A stretch of 64,000 bases of DNA from an uncultured Eubacterium sp. (GTDB taxonomy: Bacteria > Bacillota > Clostridia > Oscillospirales > Acutalibacteraceae), in the NCBI RefSeq assembly GCF_934561735.1, contig NZ_CAKTGT010000006.1, forward strand, positions 58,348 through 122,347, in the 5' to 3' direction. Below the pieces are notes generated by a model. It made no database searches. It worked only from the letters and a program-made list of their open reading frames with translations, and had not been told where the DNA came from. Made by a program: the position numbers and the translations under genes. Below, in pieces: positions 17,401 to 25,098 of this stretch (its first letter is position 1; each line of letters begins with the position of its first letter).

Positions 17401-18730
17401 ATTCGTCTATTCCATCCACAATTAAAAGAATCTTAGGAACGATTTTAATATTAGAATCTATGTATGCAGAAGAAAAACGATGTCTATTCACAATTGAAAT
17501 CATTGCTTGCCATATTTCATCTTCGCTCCAATTTGAGGATAACCCAAGAGCAGAACTAATTATATCTTTCCAATTCGAGCTTGGAGAAATATTACGAGCC
17601 TGTATAACTAATGGAGTGTGAATACAGTTACCAAATAACTTTTCTGATGAAGCTGCAACTCCGTGTGTTTTTCCTGTCCCCGGTTCACCTAAAAATAAAA
17701 CTGGGTTCGTACATAAACTATAGTCGAATTCATCAAGAATTCGGTATATATCAATAGAAGATAATCTACGAAGAACTTTTGTTACTTCTGATAGGTGAAA
17801 CTGATGATACACTGTTCCGTGACTTCTATTTATAGTTTCACGGCTACTTTCAAAGTCAAAACTAAATGCACTTCTATCGATGTCGCAAATAGAAACAGAT
17901 TCTTGTATACACCAAGCGTGTATAGTCCTACAGGTGCTACTAAGCAAGCTTGCTTTTGCAAAAATATTATCTAATTCAGCTTTTAATTCTGCATCTTTAT
18001 CCTTTAATACTTCTTGAAATTCAAGTATTGCTTTATCTAATTGTTCACACAGAACAGCAACCTTCAAGGACGTATCGGCTAATTCTCCTCGTTTGTTTAC
18101 TTCACCCAAAGTTAATGAAATATAATTGTCGATACTTCCATACGCATTTAGGTCGGGAACATATTTTGTTTTTAACCAACTTTCTTTGCTTTTTTTAAAA
18201 GCAAAAATGAAAGAATCTTCAGATGTTTCAGAATTTTCAAACCAATATTTCTTGATACCGGCTGATGAGTCCTCTTGTAATTCTTTTACTATACGAGTTT
18301 CGTTCCACAATTCAACAATTAGATCAGGATGTTTTGATTTAATATCTTTCAATAAAGCTTCCCAACGTTTGCTTTCTGTATTAGTACCTCTTCCAGTGTC
18401 GGATGCTAGGTCACGAGGTATACATACAATATATCGGAATATCTGCGGACGAATTTTGACAGCAGTTTCAATTGATTTTTTTATTTGTTGGATTTGATTA
18501 CCAGAAAGACTGTAAAGAAACCATTTTGCCTGTAATCCAACGATTTTTCCATCGGTTAGAGTAGAATAAGATTCCACACCGCCATCGCCGCCAGATCCAT
18601 TAACAACGCTGAAAGAGGCAAGTTTATCATTGTATTCTCTCTTATTCCAGTTTTCAAACAATTGGTTACATAAAATTTCAAATGCTCTCTCTGGAGAATC
18701 ATTATAAGTTTGAAAAGTAGACCAGTTCAT
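14456..18730 (-). CDS. Mrr-type nuclease fused to NACHT/STAND NTPase and a long helical C-terminal region (Avs-like)
   Basis: This 1424-residue protein is the largest in the window. Residues about 1-150 look like an Mrr-type PD-(D/E)XK nuclease: GSGGDGGVESY (D49) and GLQAKW (Q67-x-K69), the Q-x-K form typical of Mrr relatives. A NACHT-type ATPase follows: Walker A GEPGTGKTH near 347-355, Walker B ILLIVDGIDECA near 430-440 with the DGIDE signature, then IRFCFTSRPF. The last 850 residues are mainly helical, with short motifs but no known enzyme, fitting a sensor arm. Nuclease-NACHT-sensor is the plan of Avs antiviral STAND proteins, which assemble on phage proteins and cut DNA. The ATG at 18730 has AGGAGG upstream. 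It is the last gene of the five-gene operon starting at 24976. The domain call is good, the Avs assignment moderate. Confidence 0.82.
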   Translation of the reverse strand: MNWSTFQTYNDSPERAFEILCNQLFENWNKREYNDKLASFSVVNGSGGDGGVESYSTLTDGKIVGLQAKWFLYSLSGNQIQQIKKSIETAVKIRPQIFRYIVCIPRDLASDTGRGTNTESKRWEALLKDIKSKHPDLIVELWNETRIVKELQEDSSAGIKKYWFENSETSEDSFIFAFKKSKESWLKTKYVPDLNAYGSIDNYISLTLGEVNKRGELADTSLKVAVLCEQLDKAILEFQEVLKDKDAELKAELDNIFAKASLLSSTCRTIHAWCIQESVSICDIDRSAFSFDFESSRETINRSHGTVYHQFHLSEVTKVLRRLSSIDIYRILDEFDYSLCTNPVLFLGEPGTGKTHGVAASSEKLFGNCIHTPLVIQARNISPSSNWKDIISSALGLSSNWSEDEIWQAMISIVNRHRFSSAYIDSNIKIVPKILLIVDGIDECAPYEIWNDRIKEAGIITKRYQQIRFCFTSRPFIFPKKLSGVTTKRLGSAGDVLTHTLFERYMEAYNINAQNYGWLKFALTTPLSLKVFCELNEGKTVEYTKNTDVFLTNLLRSKIDLIEKEFAKEEKISIKNQYILRAILELSNLFLKSKSIEYSDVISYLISNLGTTQQQCERVLQYLENYGILSSFCKHGEGLNPDLHFYIPGTQGYFDYAMALKLLESYDHPQNIDFEQCSAIENEALYALSVMAMQNHNYLITRNKTIDHAIDEWSKQDLQFFALRHTSHENGALFKERSLKIMSENADGLMTITNDLILPLCRDVDHPLGVKLLDEFLFSFDLPAQRDLFWSVPSFLRDSDGYKWHTLQSISLDEEEYVLTKEDVFNGCPSVYAWSLSTLNNTLRKEYRSNLMRWAKYNPCEFYNLFIKFSTINDPQIRSDLFSILVCLVYDGADSALIKKASDWMMDNILSPSKVLNIMDVSIRYYAIAIVHKAVLVGLYNSTDVSTYMPPYKADSYDIPLDEKALSGTRMSGYSAIDYDLARYVLIDHFESAFSQYGHRDGDQITDLISKIAQLQPEFANIKNEQFIISAAFAYLSQVGWNEDEFYNFKQKEQGDGIIGGLDVAILRRYTPATHGSKSSVMTVCEKYIWQFRNHMDGFLADRLLYWNNYEPENIRDYGLLDDFIIPIQDVEQIDPDELPEDNPWYIPEPKTAIIEAENCSKEEVINSVIHAPNLNWDKWITINNADKQYRINSDTLLALNNYSCFYGSAGVETCIFISSIIIDKDDLDAFVDKLSSDKDLSKRVSNPVDWHGGIVSSCYITPKEVCWFPWKKRYNSSNVEDFPDFSIQSAVDGCCYNFPEYGDVYYDIPSEPIRKLLNIVDSNGYIFYDDNKEIKAHYSISGEKWRTAQNYLLVDKNELLDALQNSDKSLIWIMREYRREDGKAIERYGKFYAEKDSSYVGCFRNGEFVVKQINNETSHSQIP

Positions 18731-18754
18731 TTTTGCCTCCTGTTGGTTTGATAC

Positions 18755-19834
18755 TTAAAAACTTTCCGGAACGAGTGCCAGTTTGTTAATTGACTCGTGA
18801 GCTCGGACGAGGGCATCATAGACTGCCAAGACATCTTCTGAGTCCCAAGTTCGTAGAGATTTTTCATCTATAACTCCTGTACTCTCACGAATAATTTTTG
18901 CAAGTTGTTCTTCATCGGCAACAGCGACAACAGCTTGTACGGCTGCGTTGCTCTGTGCTTTTTTGAGATTTAGAATCAAGCTATCTATTGAGCCTTTGGA
19001 CTGCACCTCAAACACATAGATTGCTTTACCCATATTGCCGATTTTCGCTTCCCATACGGCATCTACAACCGCACCGGTGGCAATCTTAACTTCAGAACGG
19101 CTATCAAATCCGAGGAGCTCACCGATTGCAACCAATTTTTCCTTAATCTCATCGTGAAGAGATTTTGAATCATTCGCTGTAACAGCTTTCTTAACTCCAG
19201 TAGTAGCAGGAATATCTGAAGTTTTCTTTTCAGCAAATGGCAATATTTCATCCCACATAAAGTAATCTACTGCTAAAAGGTCGTAATCTTCTGCACCAGC
19301 CTTTTTGAGTTGTTCGGCAATTTCTTTTGCAATGGCGCAAACTTCAGCATATTTCTTTCCGGTGTACTGATAGTTATATTTCGGCATATCGGGGATATCA
19401 AGATAGCCATAGCAAAGGATTGTAGTCTTGTTGAAAATTACATATTCCTGCGGATTTGCATATGTAAGCAACTCGCTTATAGTTGCAGGACCCATACCCT
19501 TTATGGATTTCAAAAATACATCCCAACGCTTTTCAATAGGGCTTGTGCCATAAAGTAATTCAGCCAACTGCTTTTTGAGTGTACCAAAACCGTTGTCGGC
19601 AATCATTTTGTCAACAACATATTTCTTGTTACCCCAAATAAGCATAGACCACAGCTTGCTAATGTACTCTAAGAATTCCTCCTCAGTCATAGCCAAAAGC
19701 CTGTCCTTGGTAAACGACTGATAATACTCTTTACGCTCTTTGCGCTCAGCCCAATTTTCTTCGTAATACGCCGCATTGGACTTCTTTTTATTAACAAATT
19801 CGGATATTGCTACTTTTAATTTTTGTTCATTCAT
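18755..19834 (-). CDS. Unknown protein with HhH-like segment and PD-(D/E)XK-like C-terminal domain
   Basis: The 359-residue protein is not one I can name. Near residue 112 KGMGPATISELLTYANPQEY resembles a helix-hairpin-helix DNA-binding segment. Residues about 240-340 look like a PD-(D/E)XK nuclease fold: a conserved aspartate in GAVVDAVWEAKIG, then IYVFEVQSKGSID, where E-x-Q-x-K stands at the usual E-x-K strand. I start at the ATG at 19834 after AGAGGTTAGAT, not at the upstream in-frame start, because this avoids overlapping the preceding stop at 19845. It sits 10 bp after the DGQHR-type gene and 24 bp before the Mrr-NACHT gene. A nuclease or DNA-recognition role in the same system is inferred. 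Confidence 0.65.
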   Translation of the reverse strand: MNEQKLKVAISEFVNKKKSNAAYYEENWAERKERKEYYQSFTKDRLLAMTEEEFLEYISKLWSMLIWGNKKYVVDKMIADNGFGTLKKQLAELLYGTSPIEKRWDVFLKSIKGMGPATISELLTYANPQEYVIFNKTTILCYGYLDIPDMPKYNYQYTGKKYAEVCAIAKEIAEQLKKAGAEDYDLLAVDYFMWDEILPFAEKKTSDIPATTGVKKAVTANDSKSLHDEIKEKLVAIGELLGFDSRSEVKIATGAVVDAVWEAKIGNMGKAIYVFEVQSKGSIDSLILNLKKAQSNAAVQAVVAVADEEQLAKIIRESTGVIDEKSLRTWDSEDVLAVYDALVRAHESINKLALVPESF

Positions 19835-19844
19835 ATCTAACCTC

Positions 19845-21344
19845 TTAACCTGGATATATAATTCCATAATCTGTTTCCATTATTTTTCTTATGTGCTTTA
19901 CAAACAAATCTTCAAGCTCGGACATGCCGTCGAAAAAATAATAGTGCTCCGAAATAATATCAGAGGGTATTTTTATCTTTTTGTTCTTTTCTCTTACCAT
20001 AATTATTGGCTTCTTTTTGTTATAAGCCATTCCTAGTTCATACATAACATTTGGATTGGCTTCTGTTGTGTCGGCAAGAAATATTGAACAATTTTCTATT
20101 TTATCATATATATCAGATGTTATGTTGATACTCCGTCCTTCGCCTGTCATTATAGGATGTGCAATCAACTCAACATTAGCCCCCATATTATTTAGTGTTG
20201 CAACAGCACGTTGAAGAGCTTCGTTATAATCCCTAACAATCTCTTTACTTTTATATTGCATTGCCATAAATATATATTTGGGTGATGAAGTTATGTGTTT
20301 ATATGCTACATCAAAAATTTTAGATGCTTTTGTAAACACAGCTCCTGTGTATTTATACTTTTCAAGCCATTTATCTATTAAGCCCATAATTTTACAAGCC
20401 TCGGTTAAATTCGTGCTTTTATATCTGGAATAAAAGGCAAGTTGAAAGAAAATATTTGGAAATTCTTTTTTTATATAACCAAATCTTTCTGTTTGAGTAA
20501 GTATTTTAAACGAATCAACAAGTAATATATCAAACTGTGTTTCGTCAATATCTTCGCTATTTATTTCTTCTAATATTTCACATATTTGAGAAAGAGGTGA
20601 ATCAAAGTATTGCTTGTTAATCAAAGAGTTACTATCGTACTTGTCATAGTAGTATTTTAATAACGGCAAATATTTGTTAATTAAAGCAAGTTCGCCATTC
20701 TCCCATTTTTTTGATTTAACTAATCCTTTGAAATTTTCTTCTGCTTCTAGTTTTCTTGCAGTATTATTCAATATGTAAAACAAAAATGATTCACTCTCGG
20801 TGTTGTCTTCATCGGCTATCTCTAAAACAATATTATCAGGGTCTTCGGTGTTGATGTTCCAAAGGACGATAGAAAACGGAATATAATAATCCTTGTCTTT
20901 ACCAGCTTCTAAACGGTGATTCCCATCAACTCTCATGAGCGTTTCATCTTCAACCTCTAAACAATAATACCCAATGTTTTTAATTGCACCTTTAGCGGTT
21001 TCGGAAACAGAAGAAAATCCTTTGTGATCATAGCATTTTAAGTTTGCTTTTTTAGAATCGTTAACAGATAGGACTACTTCAGGCAAAAACTTGGCTTCAT
21101 CCTTGCAGTTTTCAAGAAACCTTGCAATGTCATTTACATGATCTTCTTTGAGATTTCGTTGATATCGTTCATATTGTGGAATAGAAGCGGCAGCTAAGTC
21201 TGATATTCTAGCATATCCTCGAAGAGTGGGAATACCATTTTCAACATAAAAACCCAGCTCTTGTAATCTTTTCAAGGGTCCTAAATAAGGAGTTACAACA
21301 CCACAGTTATTTCCAATCAACCCATAAAATGAAAACTTACTCAT
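19845..21344 (-). CDS. DGQHR-domain protein fused to TIR/deoxyribosyltransferase-like domain
   Basis: The 499-residue protein has two parts. Residues about 35-230 resemble the DGQHR/DndB family: RNLKEDHVNDIARFLEN, LMRVDGNHRLEAG (N replaces the usual Q, near residue 138) and FLFYILNNTARKLEA, like the usual iN..arkl block. Residues about 360-499 have the Rossmann-like fold shared by nucleoside deoxyribosyltransferases and TIR-like effectors: YIFMAMQYKS, then IFLADTTEANPNVMYELG near 428-437, whose glutamate would be catalytic, and KKPIIMVRE. An NAD- or nucleotide-cleaving effector regulated by a DndB-like sensor is a fair hypothesis. The ATG at 21344 follows GGAGG and overlaps the hsdS-type gene by 8 bp. 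I know of no standard name for this fusion. Confidence 0.72.
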   Translation of the reverse strand: MSKFSFYGLIGNNCGVVTPYLGPLKRLQELGFYVENGIPTLRGYARISDLAAASIPQYERYQRNLKEDHVNDIARFLENCKDEAKFLPEVVLSVNDSKKANLKCYDHKGFSSVSETAKGAIKNIGYYCLEVEDETLMRVDGNHRLEAGKDKDYYIPFSIVLWNINTEDPDNIVLEIADEDNTESESFLFYILNNTARKLEAEENFKGLVKSKKWENGELALINKYLPLLKYYYDKYDSNSLINKQYFDSPLSQICEILEEINSEDIDETQFDILLVDSFKILTQTERFGYIKKEFPNIFFQLAFYSRYKSTNLTEACKIMGLIDKWLEKYKYTGAVFTKASKIFDVAYKHITSSPKYIFMAMQYKSKEIVRDYNEALQRAVATLNNMGANVELIAHPIMTGEGRSINITSDIYDKIENCSIFLADTTEANPNVMYELGMAYNKKKPIIMVREKNKKIKIPSDIISEHYYFFDGMSELEDLFVKHIRKIMETDYGIIYPG

Positions 21345-22706
21345 CAAAGATCGCCTCCTCAAATTCTATTTTTGCTTTTTGATAAAATTCTGTTGCTTCT
21401 TCATGTAATTTGCCAATTTGTAATGTTTCTTTTTCTATAAAATTGGAAATACTCTTTTGAATGGCTAAAGGCGGTAAAGGGAATCGAATTCTTTTTGTGT
21501 TTTCTATGCCTAATTCGGTTTGTTTTGTTGCTTGTGCACTTTTATATAAATCTACCTGCCTTTGTCCCAAGGGGCTATTAAATAAATACACAAAAAGCAG
21601 AGGATCAATTTCGTTTAGATTCACCCGAAGCAAAAGCATATGGCTATCATAAGCTAATCCAACATGTTCATCAAAAGCAATTAAGCTTGCTCTTCCCAAT
21701 GTTCCTTCTCCAGTAGAATTAATCACAATATCATTTATTTGAGTTAACTTATTGCAAGGAATTTTTGAAAACCATAATTCATTTACTGTTTTTGCGTATT
21801 TCAAATCAATATTATTGATTCGATTACATTTTTGGTTTAAAATAATGCGTTTGCCGTGTTGTTGGTATTTAGGACTTTTTCCTCGATATATTTCTTTTAG
21901 CCAACTCGGATTAGACGAAAGAGAATGACCTTTATATTTCTCAAATGAATATGGAAAGTCAATTGCAATTTTATCATATCCCATTGCCGTATGTTTTGAA
22001 ACCTAACTGTGTTCAACATTGATGCCGAAACACTCTTTTTCTTCATTTTTATCCCTAAAGAATCAAAAACTGATTTTCGCAAATCTTTTTCAAGATTGAT
22101 AGCTTCACACTCTAAATTAGTTGCTTTATTAAGCAACTGATTGTACGCCATGATTATCTGATTTTGTTTTAATATAGGAGGCAGAGGAATTTTATAATTT
22201 AAAAATTTATCTTCCTGTAAATACAAACGATTGCCGCTACCATTACTACAATCCTGCCATGCTTGCACAAAAACATTTGAGGAAAGTAATAATATCAAGT
22301 AGTCAATATTTGCAATTTCAGGATCGACATCATAAACCCAAAAATTCCCCGTAATAATTGCTCCATCAGCTTCAAGAGGAACTACGCCAAATGCTCCGTT
22401 ACGAGCGTCAATTTTTGATACTGCTAATTGACCTGCCTTTACATAGTACTGATTCTTGGTTTTAATATCTTTTCCTAAAACCTCATCTCTAACAAAAACA
22501 CCTCCGCAATTTGTTTTTATAGTAATACGCTTATATTGCTTATCATCTTCAACAGCCATTTGATCCTTGCGGCGTGTAATCGCTTTTCCAATTCTTTTTA
22601 GCTCGAATGGTGACTTAATGGAAGTTGAATTGAAAAATTGCTTAATATTCCAATCGATGGTTTGGCTAAATAAAATAGAGGACAACACTGAATTTGTATT
22701 TACCAC
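21337..22706 (-). pseudogene. hsdS: Type I-style specificity subunit, split by a frameshift
   Basis: Two overlapping frames together give one S subunit of about 450 residues, the usual length. The first (22706 to 21897) holds target-recognition domain 1, ending in IPLPPILKQNQIIMAYNQLL and a coiled coil. The second (21984 to 21337) holds domain 2, ending FPLPPLAIQKSISNFIEK and another coiled coil. Around 21985 the frame moves by one base: QNIRQWDM in frame one corresponds to a GYDKIAIDF continuation in frame two. The second frame's ATG has no ribosome binding site, and the first frame's last 30 residues look random, so a simple frameshift is more likely than two half subunits. The GTG at 22706 overlaps the methyltransferase stop. 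It may be a real inactivation, a phase-variable state or a sequencing error. Confidence 0.8.
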
Positions 22707-24976
22707 TTTAGTTCAACCTCCTCACCATCACTGTTACGAATAATCTTACCCTCGTGATTAATAGTATAGGAAATACAGCTATTGGATTCTTCCCATAGCT
22801 TGTTTGTGATTCTATATTCTTTATATTCGTCTTGAAGGGTAGGAAGTTGATTACCTGCGGAAACAGCACCAGTAGAAGTAATGCCGGCATCCTCAACCAT
22901 AGCGATCGGAATTTCGTAATCGAAGTATTCTTTGGTAAGCGGTTTAGCTTCTTCGATGATAGCCTTCTCAAGGTCTCTGAGTTCTTTTTCTGCTACGACA
23001 ATGAGTGCTTTAACTTTAAGTTTTTTGGCTTTTTCAGTTGCGATCTTCTCTTGTAATGCTTTTATTTGACCAATATATTTTTTCCTAATTTCTTTTTCTG
23101 CCTTTGTTTTTGCACCTAAGTACTGAAGCTCTTCTTCATCGGTAAAACGCTTGAAGAAAACAAGGCTGGGTTTTACTGTGGCACCGGCAGCAATAAATAC
23201 ATCTTGAGGAATAGAGCAAATCAAGATAATCTTAGCTTTACCTTCAAAGTATTCACGAATTTTCTGGAGGTTAGATGTATTCAAAACACCTTCAGGCAGA
23301 ACCATACCCATACGACCACCTTTTTTAAGCAGTCTAAGGCAACGTTCCATAAAGAGCACTTCAGTAAGACCGGACATGGAGCCTACGTCATACAACGAAA
23401 GCAAAGATTTGCCGATATTGTCGTTTACCTGCTTGAGCGCATTTTCATAAGCCTCACCGTATTTTTCTTTGTATTTTGCAATTAATGTTTCATCGGTAAA
23501 TTTATCTGCTTCGGTAATTTTTTGAGATTTGTCAATTCTTGCACCAAAAGGCGGATTTGTTAAGATAACATCAAAGCGCTCTTCAAAAATACCATTCACA
23601 TTCAACAAACCATCGTGATGATGAACGCCACCGTGTCCATCACCGTGCATAATCATATTCATTTTCGATGTTCTTGCCATTCGGGGGTTAGCGTCTGTAC
23701 CGTAGATACAATTACGTGATAAATTATACATACGGCTACCTTCTAATTGTGTATCAAGCTCTTTATTTAATGTAGATTGCATTACTTCAATGCGTTCGTT
23801 AATTGCAAGCTGCTCCTTTTCGGAGAGGTTTTCGTAGTTATCTCCCTCGATCTCCGCTCGGAGTTTAGCCTTGGCTGTTTTGACATCATCTTCAATTTGT
23901 TCACGCATATATTCGAATGCTTTAATTAAAAATCCGCCGCTACCGCAAGTAGGATCACATACAGTTTCATTCTCTTTTGGGTCGAGAATGTGTGTCATAA
24001 AATCAACAATAGTACGAGGTGTAAAGTACTGACCTAATTCACCTCGGAATGTAGTGCCTAAGAACTGTTCAAAGGCTATACCCTTAACATCGTCCTGTGT
24101 GTCGGAAAGATTATAGGTTTCGAGCTTTTCGAGGATTTGTTCAAAGCTATTTTGTCTGATTTTAATGATTTCGTTTTCTTCAAAAAGCTGGTCATCCTTA
24201 AATTCTTCTTTTGTGTTGTAAAACAAGAATTGCATATAAGGAAGGTCCTTGGGAGTTCCTTTCAAACTGGGACGAATTTCTTTTTCAAACCATTTTTCTT
24301 TTTCTACGAACTCGTTCTTGGTAAATACTTTTGCTCCACGTTGCTCACGCTCGTATTTAATTTTCATAAAGAGAATTTTGCTAATTTCATCAAATGCTGC
24401 TTCAGGCGAAAGCTTATCATTATTACGAATAATATTATGGCAGGTGCGGAGAACCTTTGTGAAATCATCTCTCGTAAATGTTTTGGTTTTAGAAAGAATA
24501 TCTTTAACTTTTTTATCATTCAGTGCTTCTTCAGCGGTAGGAATAGCAACAACCTCTACTAACTCTTTGGGAAGATATTCTTTGTCAACGTTAAAGTATT
24601 TTGTTTCCTTTTCGTTAGTGGTTACAAAAAAGCTTGCTCCCGCCCAAGAAGCATAATTGTATCCCTGATAATAATCTTCTTCACGAATACGAACATTTTC
24701 CGCTTTACATTCAACAACAATAAAAGCGGCTTTACTTTCGATTTTATCCTGTTTGGATTTCCACACAACAATATCTGCCCGTGCTTTGCCTTGACCACGT
24801 TGAGAGTTATTAACCTTTATTTCTTGTGCCATTTGGTCAAGAGAATAACCATAGTCCTCCACAAGGATTTTTATGTATTCTTGGCGCACTTTCTCTTCAG
24901 GAGTTTCAATATGCCAAGAGTTTGTTAATGGACAGAATATTTTTCCGTTTTCTCTTTTAATATCTAATGTACTCAT
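22700..24976 (-). CDS. Nuclease-N6-adenine methyltransferase fusion (HsdR N-domain + HsdM), type IIB/BcgI-like
   Basis: The 758-residue protein joins an N-terminal HsdR_N-type nuclease to an HsdM-type methyltransferase. The nuclease has RADIVVWKSK near 66 and AAFIVVECKAENV near 84-92, giving D and E-x-K. The methyltransferase has an N-terminal helical domain, motif I DPTCGSGGFL near 340 and catalytic NPPFG near 470, and a C-terminal helical tail. In ordinary type I systems HsdR is a separate protein with a translocating helicase; no such gene exists in the window. This layout instead resembles BcgI-like type IIB enzymes, where one chain cuts and methylates and a separate S subunit recognises DNA. 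It heads the operon, with GGAGG before the ATG at 24976. Confidence 0.88.
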   Translation of the reverse strand: MSTLDIKRENGKIFCPLTNSWHIETPEEKVRQEYIKILVEDYGYSLDQMAQEIKVNNSQRGQGKARADIVVWKSKQDKIESKAAFIVVECKAENVRIREEDYYQGYNYASWAGASFFVTTNEKETKYFNVDKEYLPKELVEVVAIPTAEEALNDKKVKDILSKTKTFTRDDFTKVLRTCHNIIRNNDKLSPEAAFDEISKILFMKIKYEREQRGAKVFTKNEFVEKEKWFEKEIRPSLKGTPKDLPYMQFLFYNTKEEFKDDQLFEENEIIKIRQNSFEQILEKLETYNLSDTQDDVKGIAFEQFLGTTFRGELGQYFTPRTIVDFMTHILDPKENETVCDPTCGSGGFLIKAFEYMREQIEDDVKTAKAKLRAEIEGDNYENLSEKEQLAINERIEVMQSTLNKELDTQLEGSRMYNLSRNCIYGTDANPRMARTSKMNMIMHGDGHGGVHHHDGLLNVNGIFEERFDVILTNPPFGARIDKSQKITEADKFTDETLIAKYKEKYGEAYENALKQVNDNIGKSLLSLYDVGSMSGLTEVLFMERCLRLLKKGGRMGMVLPEGVLNTSNLQKIREYFEGKAKIILICSIPQDVFIAAGATVKPSLVFFKRFTDEEELQYLGAKTKAEKEIRKKYIGQIKALQEKIATEKAKKLKVKALIVVAEKELRDLEKAIIEEAKPLTKEYFDYEIPIAMVEDAGITSTGAVSAGNQLPTLQDEYKEYRITNKLWEESNSCISYTINHEGKIIRNSDGEEVELKW

Positions 24977-25098
24977 AATAAAGCCTCCGTTTATTTTCGT
25001 TATCTTTCAAGCATCTACAATTTTCGCACTAATGGTACCAATGAACTGTGGCTTGAGGAAAAGATATATGCAGGATAATAAGATTTTAATTTTTAAAT

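Noticed and set aside
14456..24976. A classical type I restriction system
   Set aside because: No HsdR translocase is present, and the nuclease domain is fused to the methyltransferase instead.
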